Origin: UBA1930 sp943368475
GTDB lineage: Bacteria > Bacteroidota > Bacteroidia > Chitinophagales > Chitinophagaceae
Reading direction: 5' to 3'
Assembly: GCA_943368475.1 (NCBI GenBank)
Contig: CALRLF020000047.1
Coordinates: 1 to 32,431, forward strand
Length of the DNA: 32,431 nucleotides
Part shown: one piece after another, positions 25,699 through 32,232 of the stretch
Layout: each line of letters begins with the position of its first letter
Position numbering within the stretch: the stretch's first letter is position 1
Made by a program: the position numbers and the translations under genes
The notes under the pieces: model-generated
The model's database searches: none
The model's input: the letters and a program-made list of their open reading frames with translations, nothing else
What the model was told of the DNA's origin: nothing

Positions 25699-26931
25699 AT
25701 GGAAAAATTAAAAGAAATTACTACAACTTTACCAATAATAAATATTAGTGGATTAGCTTACAAGAAAAAAGAATGGATTGCTATTCAATCTCCTGCATTA
25801 GAATACGTGAATAAAATAATAAGAACTTTTCCAAATAGATACCTTAGTGATACACAAAAACTATGGTTAGTTCCCTTAAGTAAAGAAAATTATATATTAA
25901 TTACAACACAATTACAAAGTATTGCTCAACTAAATAACGATGCTTTTAAGCAGTATTTACAAGCTAAAAAAGCAATGCTACCTCAAAAAACTAAATCAGT
26001 TGAAGAGCATAAAAAACAAATACAACAGCAGGCAATAGTATTGCCCAACGATTTTAAAATACATGCAGTAAATAAAAAAATACTACCACAAGTTCAACAA
26101 CATTTACAATTAAAAGCCTATAGTTTAAGTACACGAAAAACCTATTTAAACGAGTTGGCACAATTTTTACAAACCATTAAAAGTACGCCTGCAACTGATT
26201 TTACCCCTCAGCGAATAATGGATTATTTGCAATATTGCTACTCCACACTTGCACTATCAGAAAACACCTTGCATAGCCGAACCAATGCATTGAAATATTA
26301 TTATGAAAAAGTGTTGGGCAGAGAGAAGTTTTTTTGGGAAATTCCTAGAGCAAAAAAGCCATTTCAGTTACCCAATGTATTGGGTGAAAGAGAAATTACT
26401 GCACTTTTTAATGCACTCACCAATTTAAAACATAAAGCCATTTTATTTACTGCATACAGCTCGGGTTTAAGGGTAAGTGAAGTAGTAAGTTTAAAACTAG
26501 CCGATATAGATAGCGGCAGAATGCAAATAAAAATAGAATCGGCAAAAGGTAAAAAAGACAGGATGGTAAATTTGAGTCCTGTTTTGTTGGATATATTGAG
26601 GCAATATTTAAAAAAAGCAAATCCTCAACCAGTAAATTATTTATTTGAAAGTGAGATTATTGGTGAACCTTATTCGTCTAGATCGGCACAAAAAGTTTTT
26701 CAACGAGCCAAAGAGAAAGCTGGTATTGCAAAAGAAGTAAGTTTTCATTCGTTAAGACACAGTTTTGCAACACACCTTTTAGAAAAGGGGATAGACATAC
26801 GATACATAAAAGATATACTGGGTCATTTTAGTATAAAAACCACCCAACGATATACCCATGTTAAGAAAGAGCAATTAATACAAATAACCAGCCCTTTAGA
26901 CGATTTATGGCTAAAAGGCGACATCATATAA
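25699..26931 (+). CDS. Integron-integrase-like tyrosine recombinase
   Basis: This is a 410-aa protein. Residues 1 to about 120 are an unusual N-terminal extension with FPNRYLSDTQKLWLVP. Residues about 125-212 are a SAM-like core-binding domain with IntI-like wording (YSLSTRKTYLNELAQFL, ALKYYYEKVLGRE). The catalytic domain has every residue of the class: R258 (SSGLRVSEVV), K283 (AKGKKDR), H350-xx-R353 (HSLRHSFATHLL), H376 (LGHFS) and nucleophile Y385 (RYTHV), and it ends ITSPLDDL like IntI. The K-to-H gap is 67 residues, as in XerC/D, against about 106 in IntI1, so the IntI-specific insert is missing. It reads toward the cassette array, unlike most integrons, where the integrase is divergent. 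It is likely to excise and insert the cassettes downstream. A Xer-like housekeeping role is possible but would not explain the array. Confidence 0.9.
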   Translation: MEKLKEITTTLPIINISGLAYKKKEWIAIQSPALEYVNKIIRTFPNRYLSDTQKLWLVPLSKENYILITTQLQSIAQLNNDAFKQYLQAKKAMLPQKTKSVEEHKKQIQQQAIVLPNDFKIHAVNKKILPQVQQHLQLKAYSLSTRKTYLNELAQFLQTIKSTPATDFTPQRIMDYLQYCYSTLALSENTLHSRTNALKYYYEKVLGREKFFWEIPRAKKPFQLPNVLGEREITALFNALTNLKHKAILFTAYSSGLRVSEVVSLKLADIDSGRMQIKIESAKGKKDRMVNLSPVLLDILRQYLKKANPQPVNYLFESEIIGEPYSSRSAQKVFQRAKEKAGIAKEVSFHSLRHSFATHLLEKGIDIRYIKDILGHFSIKTTQRYTHVKKEQLIQITSPLDDLWLKGDII

Positions 26932-27044
26932 CCAAAACCAAAGGCGACATGACAATTAAAAAATGCGACATAAACACCATTGATAATCAATGCAATTTGA
27001 TTTTGGTGGGTTGAGTTTGTGACGTATATTTAATTGTTGGCAGT
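26917..27044 (+). other. attI-like primary insertion site
   Basis: The first junction GTTGGCAGT (27036-27044) has no long attC-like repeat in front of it, so it is the candidate primary site. Upstream lie three direct copies of GCGACAT (26918, 26944, 26965; the first is inside the recombinase gene), a 15-bp palindrome (CATTGAT-A-ATCAATG, 26978-26992), and a near-perfect inverted pair CCAAAACCAAA (from 26932) with TTTGATTTTGG (from 26996). Direct repeats next to the crossover recall the accessory integrase-binding sites of attI1. Recombination here is inferred. Confidence 0.6.
27002..27032 (+). promoter_or_regulatory. Candidate cassette promoter (Pc-like)
   Basis: TTTG (27002-27005), 19 bases, then TATATTTA (27025-27032) matches the Bacteroidota -33 TTTG / -7 TAnnTTTG scheme with one mismatch. 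It lies four bases before the first cassette junction and reads into the array, so it could drive the first cassettes. Confidence 0.35.
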
Positions 27045-27050
27045 AATTTT

Positions 27051-27545
27051 ATGACAGCAATATCTTCAACATTTCTAGCATTGACTTTGACAGTTGCTGT
27101 TTATTCAAATGCACAAGTAAACGACCAAGCAAAACGACAAAAAGTTTTACAAAAAGCCATTGTTGACAGTTTATTTATTTTTGGTAAGTGGACAGAAAAA
27201 GGTGGAACAGAAACTCACTTAAAATATTTAGGACAAGTAACAACAAAAAACGGACAGACATTCAAGATTTTAAATTCAAGTTGGTTTTGGGGACTTTCAC
27301 ATAGAGCGACATCAAGAATATTAGTATTTAACGACAAGAATAAATATGTTGGCAATTACCCATTAACATTAACCACAGACTTACCGACAAAAATGAAAAA
27401 CGGTAAATTAATTTTTAAAAATACAGACGAAAGTTGTGACAAGAACTTAGCTACAATAGTTGACTTTAAAAACGGTTTACCAAGACAATTTTTTAGAAAA
27501 TGCAAGGGCAAGTTTGGCGACATTTATAGCTTTGACACAGAGTAA
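27051..27545 (+). CDS. Cassette C1: secreted protein of unknown function
   Basis: This is a 164-aa protein. The ATG is 14 nt after the cassette junction. Residues 1-22 are a signal peptide (hydrophobic core with LALTLTVAVY, ending SNAQ). The mature domain looks beta-rich with several aromatic residues (HLKYLGQVTTKNGQTFKILN, SSWFWGLSHRATSRILVFND) and two cysteines (NTDESCDKN and FRKCKGK) that may form a disulfide in the periplasm. The family is not recognised. It is the cassette nearest the recombinase, and hence by integron logic the most recently inserted and best expressed. It is followed 16 bp later by its attC-like site. Confidence 0.75.
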   Translation: MTAISSTFLALTLTVAVYSNAQVNDQAKRQKVLQKAIVDSLFIFGKWTEKGGTETHLKYLGQVTTKNGQTFKILNSSWFWGLSHRATSRILVFNDKNKYVGNYPLTLTTDLPTKMKNGKLIFKNTDESCDKNLATIVDFKNGLPRQFFRKCKGKFGDIYSFDTE

Positions 27546-27561
27546 AAGATTGACAAAAACT

Positions 27562-27769
27562 ACTGCCAACAAGCGGTTTGGCAAAATTGCGGCTGACGGA
27601 ACTCGTATTTCAACTTTTGTTTTTCAATTTGGCGTTCCGTCCTTGCTGGACGGAACGCAGCCCAAATGTAAATCTATTTTTCAACTATTTAACTATATTC
27701 ATCTTCTGTAAGCCAAGGGCGACGGAATTCTTCCGTCGCAACTTCGCCAAGCCGAATACGTTGGCAGCT
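27562..27769 (+). repeat. attC-like site 1
   Basis: It opens with ACTGCCAAC (27562-27570), the inverse of the C1 start, and closes with GTTGGCAGCT (27760-27769). The arms 27574-27591 and 27737-27754 pair at 15 of 18 positions. Inside are two strong hairpins: an 11-bp stem with a 5-base loop (27632-27658) and a 9-bp stem with a 3-base loop (27719-27739). It is about 205 nt and much richer in GC than the flanking genes. Confidence 0.8.
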
Positions 27770-27774
27770 ATTTT

Positions 27775-28032
27775 ATGAATGACAATCTCTCAAAATATAA
27801 AGTAACAGATAGACAATCTTTCATTGAGTTTTTACACTTGTTGCGACAAGACTTAACTGACAATAAAGAGAGTTGGGAAAACAAAAATCTTAATGACTTT
27901 TTAGAAGCATTGAGTTCTTATGCAGAGGATATTCAAGGCTACTATGACAATCATAAAATAGACATAAATGCTGACCAAGCAAATTGGCAGACATTTGCAG
28001 ACATTTTCAAAGGAGCAACTATGTATGAGTAA
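27775..28032 (+). CDS. Cassette C2, gene 1: small protein, DUF7660-like
   Basis: This is an 85-aa acidic protein whose ATG is 14 nt after the cassette junction. It is mostly helical, with NLNDFLEALSSYAEDIQGYY, then WQTFADIFKGATMYE at the C-terminus. The W..FAD...GA..YE ending resembles the small DUF7660 family; this is recalled by pattern and not verified. It has no signal peptide and no membrane segment, so it is cytosolic. Its 3' end overlaps the next gene by 8 bp, so the two are co-translated. The pairing of two small genes in one cassette recalls toxin-antitoxin or effector-immunity cassettes, but neither role can be shown. Confidence 0.75.
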   Translation: MNDNLSKYKVTDRQSFIEFLHLLRQDLTDNKESWENKNLNDFLEALSSYAEDIQGYYDNHKIDINADQANWQTFADIFKGATMYE

Positions 28033-28384
28033 TTCAACTTATAGACTACGTTTCTTCTTTGATTATAATTGTGGTGGCTGTTTGTGGTGCGACAATGATG
28101 CTTCATATAAAAGGTTTGACATTGGAGTTTTAGATGCAGATGTTTATGACTCAAATGGGAATCTTGTAAAAGAAGCAAAAATTAAATTGCCATCACAAAT
28201 TAGACAACGAGTTTTAGAGCTTGACAAATTGTATTGTGAAAGTTTAAATTGGGATAACCCAACAGGACAATCACTTTGGGACAAAAATCAATGGGAAGAA
28301 TTTCACAAACAAACAAGAGAATTGCATAGACATATTTCATTAGAACTTGGCAACGACTTTGAACTTATTTATAAACAGGAGTGA
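28025..28384 (+). CDS. Cassette C2, gene 2: small protein of unknown function
   Basis: This is a 119-aa protein starting at the ATG at 28025, inside the last codons of the preceding gene (8-bp overlap); a longer frame from 27968 lies wholly within that gene and is not needed. The N-terminus has three clustered cysteines (YNCGGCLWCDN), which could bind metal or be redox active. A beta segment (IGVLDADVYDSNGNLVKEAK) and a helical, Trp-rich C-terminus (SLNWDNPTGQSLWDKNQWEE) follow. The family is not recognised. It is cytosolic by appearance. It ends 7 bp before the second attC-like site. Confidence 0.7.
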   Translation: MSNSTYRLRFFFDYNCGGCLWCDNDASYKRFDIGVLDADVYDSNGNLVKEAKIKLPSQIRQRVLELDKLYCESLNWDNPTGQSLWDKNQWEEFHKQTRELHRHISLELGNDFELIYKQE

Positions 28385-28391
28385 GAAAAAC

Positions 28392-28594
28392 AGCTGCCAA
28401 CATAGGGTTTTGTGCAAGTTGGGCAGACGTAATAAACCTCAACATTTGTGCTACTATTTAGCTTTTGTTCCAGCTTGACGGAACGCTATTGAACTATTGA
28501 ATAAAACATCAACTATATTGCAACTATCAACTTTGGTTACGGGCAGACGGAATTCTATTTTCCAACCTGCACAAAGCCTCGAACGTTAGCAGCA
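28392..28594 (+). repeat. attC-like site 2
   Basis: It opens with AGCTGCCAAC (28392-28401), the inverse of the C2 start GTTGGCAGCT, and ends with GTTAGCAGC (28585-28593). The arms 28404-28422 and 28562-28579 pair almost fully with one extra T on the left arm. The paired sequence (AGG..TTTGTGCA.GTTGG) is different from that of site 1. Confidence 0.8.
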
Positions 28595-28615
28595 ACTCTA
28601 TTAAGACAGAACTCT

Positions 28616-29392
28616 ATGTTTTGGAAAAAGAAAAAGACCGACACATCACAAAATAGTAATATCATTCTTGGAATGGTTATGCTTAAAGACAACAATTCTT
28701 TTAGCATTGACAGTTTTTGTAACGATTATACAAATAATTATAATAGTTTAGTTGAAGAACCTACTGGAGACAGTGGATCTTTTATATTTAAAATCGAAGG
28801 AGAAATGGCAGCCATTGCACATATGAACATTCCTATTCCTTCAAGCGATATTAAAGAGACAGCAATCTATGCATATAATTGGCAGACTGCTTTAGAAGAT
28901 ACAGATGAACATCAAAGCCATTTAATTGTTTCACTCATGCAAGGTGGACAAGACCAAATAAAACGGTTTAAAATATTTACAAAAATCATTTGCTCTCTCC
29001 TACGGACAACAAATGCAATTGGTATTTATAAAGGGAATCAATCATTGTTAATACCTAAAGATGACTATTTAAATGAAGCACAAGTAATGAGTGAAGAATT
29101 TTTACCTCTAAACCTTTGGATTTATTTTGGCTTACGTGTGACTGATAAAGGAAAATCAGGATATACTTACGGACTAAAAGAGTTTAACAAAACTGAAATG
29201 GAAATTTTAGACTCTTCAAAAAGCATGGAAGACATCAGAGAATTTCTTTTTAATATTACCCATTACGTTTTGGACAATGACATAACTTTTCAAGATGGAC
29301 AAACAATCGGCGATTCAGCTGAAGAAAAAATCTTAATCAAATTTTCAAAAGGGAGATTTACCGAAGGTAACACTTTCAAATTTGCTTACTGA
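28616..29392 (+). CDS. Cassette C3: DUF4261-like protein
   Basis: This is a 258-aa cytosolic protein; its ATG is 30 nt after the junction. It starts with a basic patch (FWKKKK). The remainder is a mixed alpha/beta domain with IILGMVMLKDNNSF, AAIAHMNIPIPSSDI, SHLIVSLMQGG, a central AIGIYKGNQSLLIPKDDY, and the C-terminal signature LPLNLWIYFGLRVTDKG, GYTYGLKEFNKTEMEIL. That pattern fits DUF4261, a family of unknown function found in bacterial accessory regions and near polymorphic-toxin immunity genes. The assignment is by recalled motif, not by search. No signal or membrane segment. The stop is 10 bp before the third attC-like site. Confidence 0.75.
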   Translation: MFWKKKKTDTSQNSNIILGMVMLKDNNSFSIDSFCNDYTNNYNSLVEEPTGDSGSFIFKIEGEMAAIAHMNIPIPSSDIKETAIYAYNWQTALEDTDEHQSHLIVSLMQGGQDQIKRFKIFTKIICSLLRTTNAIGIYKGNQSLLIPKDDYLNEAQVMSEEFLPLNLWIYFGLRVTDKGKSGYTYGLKEFNKTEMEILDSSKSMEDIREFLFNITHYVLDNDITFQDGQTIGDSAEEKILIKFSKGRFTEGNTFKFAY

Positions 29393-29402
29393 CAAAGAGT
29401 GT

Positions 29403-29607
29403 GCTGCTAACAAAAGGTTTTACGTCAGCAGGGCTGACGGGTCAAGCCTCCCAACTTTTGTATTTCAATTTGGCTTTTGTTCTTGGCTTGACCGAACGCT
29501 ATTCAGCAACAGAATTTGTTTGTAACTAATTAACTTTACTCAACACCAGTTCCAAGCAGGACGTCTAAAGCCGTCCTGCCAACGTAAAGCCTGGGACGTT
29601 GTGTGCA
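29403..29607 (+). repeat. attC-like site 3
   Basis: It opens with GCTGCTAAC (29403-29411), the inverse of the C3 start, and ends GTTGTGTGCA (29598-29607). The outer arms are 29415-29432 and 29575-29592 (15 of 18 paired). Inside, GGTCAAGCC (29440-29448) pairs with GGCTTGACC (29485-29493), and GCAGGAC (29556-29562) pairs with GTCCTGC (29573-29579). It is nearly identical to sites 5 and 6. Confidence 0.8.
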
Positions 29608-29643
29608 ATAAAAGTAACACCCTAATAATTTAAAAAACGCAAT

Positions 29644-31077
29644 ATGACAGCTAAAGAAGCAGACGAAATTCGAGTTGAAATTGATGAACTGCGAAATGAA
29701 ATCGATGAATTGCGTAAAGACGAAGCTGACCTTCGTTCCGACATTGATGAATATAGAATGGAAGACTCTAACGAGTTGACAAAAGAGCAGAAACAATACA
29801 GAAATGAAATGATTCATGATAAGCTAGAACGGATATCTGAATTGAAAGAAATTATTAATGACAAAAGACAAAGAATGAGAGATAAGCAAGAACAATTAAA
29901 AAGAAAGACTCATTCTACAGAAGAATTAATATTAAGAGAAGAGGAGTTCCGGAAACGAATGGACGAACAAAAGATTTTACTAGAAACAATGGCTGTGGAA
30001 AGACAAAGAAAACTTCAACAGCAATTGGAGGAACTATTAAAAACAGCATCATTTAATGAAAAGAGTCTTCCAAAGTCATCCAAAACCTCTAGAAAAGACA
30101 TTATCGAAAAATTAAGACAGTCCTATAAAAACGAAAAACTTGTATTTGTTTTAGGAGCAGGTCTATCTATGAGTTATGGGCTACCAAGTTGGAATACCCT
30201 ACTCCAAAAGTTGATGGTAACAACTATTGAGAACGAGCAGAGTGCTTCAAATGCTTTATCTAAACTTTTTACAGAAATATTTGCACCTAGTCCATTAATT
30301 GCAGGACGATATTTGCAAAAGTTTTATGAAACAAATAATCACTCTTTTGAAGAAGCTGTTAGAAAAGTTATGTATTCTGAATTTGATATTAATAAACCGT
30401 CAGAATTGATGAGTGAGATTATCAGATTTTGTGTTGCTGCTGGTAAAAGTCCAAACCTTGACAGCATTATAACATATAACTTTGACGACCTCGTTGAACA
30501 ACATCTAAAAAGTATTAGCTCAATCGAAATACCTTACAAATCCATTTACGGCGTTGGGATGAACCCCGAACCTGGGGAATTGCCAATTTATCATGTACAT
30601 GGGTATTTACCAAAAGCTGGTAAACTAACAGAAGATAACCAAATAACATTTGGCGAAAGTATTTATCACAAGCAGTATTCAGACATTTATAGTTGGAACA
30701 ATATTGTTCAAATAAATAAATTTAGAGACTTCAATTGTTTATTCATGGGGACGTCATTGACAGACCCAAATATTAGAAGGCTTTTAGACATAGCAAAATT
30801 ACAGAAAGGTAAAAGCAAGGAATATCACTTTATTTTCAAAAAAAGATACTCTGAAAACGATGTATCAAAAAGTTTAGAGTCACTGCTACAGCAAAATAAA
30901 ATATTACTTGATGAAAAATCGAAGGCTAATCTAAACTTTGGAGAAACTGTAAAGTTCTTGATTAAAACAATTGAATCATTTGAAGAAAATGATTCTTCCT
31001 CATTTGGTGTAAAAACAATTTGGGTAGACGAATATTCAGAAATTCCTGAGGTATTGAAAGAGATTAGAACTGAATAA
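29644..31077 (+). CDS. Cassette C4: coiled-coil SIR2-like protein (putative NAD-consuming defence effector)
   Basis: This is a 477-aa protein. Residues about 5-135 are a long, highly charged coiled coil (heptads such as VEIDELRNEIDELRKDEADL). Residues about 155-400 form a SIR2_2-type domain: LVFVLGAGLSMSYGLPSW (GAGxS at 171-175), TYNFDD (N279, D281), the catalytic His in YHVHG (H319, with H317), and FMGTSLTDPN (368-375). Stand-alone and fused SIR2 domains of this type act in antiphage systems such as Thoeris and DSR, where they destroy NAD+ to abort infection. The coiled coil may drive oligomerisation or sense the trigger. It is the only gene of the cassette, with its ATG 45 nt after the junction. 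A defence role is inferred. Confidence 0.88.
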   Translation: MTAKEADEIRVEIDELRNEIDELRKDEADLRSDIDEYRMEDSNELTKEQKQYRNEMIHDKLERISELKEIINDKRQRMRDKQEQLKRKTHSTEELILREEEFRKRMDEQKILLETMAVERQRKLQQQLEELLKTASFNEKSLPKSSKTSRKDIIEKLRQSYKNEKLVFVLGAGLSMSYGLPSWNTLLQKLMVTTIENEQSASNALSKLFTEIFAPSPLIAGRYLQKFYETNNHSFEEAVRKVMYSEFDINKPSELMSEIIRFCVAAGKSPNLDSIITYNFDDLVEQHLKSISSIEIPYKSIYGVGMNPEPGELPIYHVHGYLPKAGKLTEDNQITFGESIYHKQYSDIYSWNNIVQINKFRDFNCLFMGTSLTDPNIRRLLDIAKLQKGKSKEYHFIFKKRYSENDVSKSLESLLQQNKILLDEKSKANLNFGETVKFLIKTIESFEENDSSSFGVKTIWVDEYSEIPEVLKEIRTE

Positions 31078-31080
31078 TAC

Positions 31081-31280
31081 TGCACACAACAAAGTATTTG
31101 CAAAAGCAGGGCTGGACATTGTAACATCAACAAAGTGCAAGCATCAACAGCAGTTCTGGCTCGACATTCAATATTCAGCTTTACTTCTTAACTTCAACAA
31201 CATAATTTCAAATGGGCATTTGTACCAGGCTGGACAATCAATGAATTCCCTGCCTTCGCAAATACTCGAACGTTGTAAGC
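31081..31280 (+). repeat. attC-like site 4
   Basis: It opens with TGCACACAAC (31081-31090), the inverse of the C4 start, only 3 bp after the SIR2 stop, and ends GTTGTAAGC (31272-31280). The arms 31093-31110 and 31249-31266 pair at 16 of 18 positions. The sequence differs from the other sites, but the architecture is the same. Confidence 0.8.
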
Positions 31281-31462
31281 AACTTTATAAATAAGTTGCA
31301 ACAACTTTTGTAACAACGTAATAAGTACAATCAGGACAGACACAACGCAAAAGTTTAAACTGTTTTTTTTATTCTAACAGCATCAAATTTTGGCTCATTT
31401 GCATCGTAGGTTCGTGCTGGCTGTTTTAATGCAAGCTTCTCTCCTTTCATTTTAGAAAAGCT
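31273..31462. other. Body of cassette C5, no forward gene
   Basis: These 190 bases between two attC-like sites have no credible plus-strand ORF. A perfect 7-bp hairpin (GCAACTT 31279-31285, AAGTTGC 31293-31299) sits at the left end, and a T8 run at about 31363-31370 follows the palindrome AGTTTAAACT. A short reverse ORF fills the right half. The cassette could carry a small RNA, a promoter or a reverse small gene. Confidence 0.45.
31355..31450 (-). CDS. Cassette C5: possible 31-aa reverse-strand small protein
   Basis: This short minus-strand ORF has an ATG preceded by a purine-poor leader. It encodes a basic protein starting MKGEKLALKQPARTYDANEP and ending KFDAVRIKKTV. The start lies 12 bases from the attC-like site and points away from it, opposite to all other cassette genes. 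No family is recognised. Antitoxin-like or regulatory small proteins are known in integron cassettes, but this could be a chance ORF. Confidence 0.35.
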   Translation of the reverse strand: MKGEKLALKQPARTYDANEPKFDAVRIKKTV

Positions 31463-31667
31463 GCTTACAACAAAAGGTTTTACGTCAGCAGGGCTGACGG
31501 GTCAAGCCTCTCAACTTTTGTTTTTCAATTTAGCTTTTGTTCGTGGCTTGACCGAACGCTATTCAGCAACAGAATTTGTTTGTAACTACATATCTTTAAT
31601 CATCACCAGTTCCAAGCAGGACGACTAAAGCCGTCCTGCCAACGTAAAGCCTGGGACGTTAGCTGCA
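31463..31667 (+). repeat. attC-like site 5
   Basis: It opens with GCTTACAAC (31463-31471), the inverse of the C5 start, and ends GTTAGCTGCA (31658-31667). The arms are 31475-31492 and 31635-31652. It is nearly identical to sites 3 and 6, including the two inner hairpins. Confidence 0.8.
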
Positions 31668-31673
31668 AACAAA

Positions 31674-32225
31674 ATGACACACATCAACAATACACCAACA
31701 GTTGGACAAAGGCTAATTTCAATGCTTGTCGACCACTTTATAATGACCTTTATTATTGTTTTTGGTGGACTAATCTTAACTTCACCTTTAACACTAATTC
31801 ATAAAAGTAATTTACATCTTGGACTGCAAATCATGAGTAATTGGTTCTTTGGCTTTATTGTTTTTACTTTAGTTTCACTGTATTTCAATAAAGACATTTT
31901 AAATGGACGGAGCCCTGCAAAAAGAATTCTTAAATTTCAAGTAGTTGACAATGCGACAAACCTTCCAGCATCTCCTTTAAAATGTCTGTTCCGTAATTTG
32001 ACAATTCTCATCTGGCCAATTGAAGTTTTACTAATATGTTTCAATCCATCTCAAAGACTTGGTGACAAATTAGCAAATACAAAAGTTGTTATTTTTAATG
32101 AAACAAAAGAAAAAGAGAAGTTTGACAAAAAATTAATCGCAAAAGCATTACTTACTGGGCTTTTTGTATTTATTGGAATTTTTATTTTAGCAATCTTAAT
32201 TCAAATTGCAATAAGCAAAAACTAA
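31674..32225 (+). CDS. Cassette C6: RDD-family membrane protein
   Basis: This is a 183-aa protein; its ATG is 15 nt after the junction. RDD-family marks are R13 and D20 in GQRLISMLVDHF, the loop NGRSPAKRILKFQVVD, and D131 in QRLGDKLANTKVV. Membrane helices lie at about 20-41, 57-72, 105-122 and, after a charged loop, about 155-179. The last helix is an addition after the RDD core. RDD proteins have been linked to ion exchange and stress tolerance, but the substrate here is unknown. No other gene shares the cassette. The stop is 7 bp before the sixth attC-like site. Confidence 0.85.
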   Translation: MTHINNTPTVGQRLISMLVDHFIMTFIIVFGGLILTSPLTLIHKSNLHLGLQIMSNWFFGFIVFTLVSLYFNKDILNGRSPAKRILKFQVVDNATNLPASPLKCLFRNLTILIWPIEVLLICFNPSQRLGDKLANTKVVIFNETKEKEKFDKKLIAKALLTGLFVFIGIFILAILIQIAISKN

Positions 32226-32232
32226 ACTTGCC

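Noticed and set aside
27460..27778. Plus-strand ORFs of 66-83 codons running through attC-like site 1.
   Set aside because: They overlap the end of the C1 gene or the hairpins of the site, have no family likeness, and arise from the repeat having few stops.
29536..29817. Minus-strand 93-codon ORF over attC-like site 3 and the start of the SIR2 gene.
   Set aside because: It is the reverse shadow of the charged coiled-coil codons and of the repeat; no start context or family likeness.
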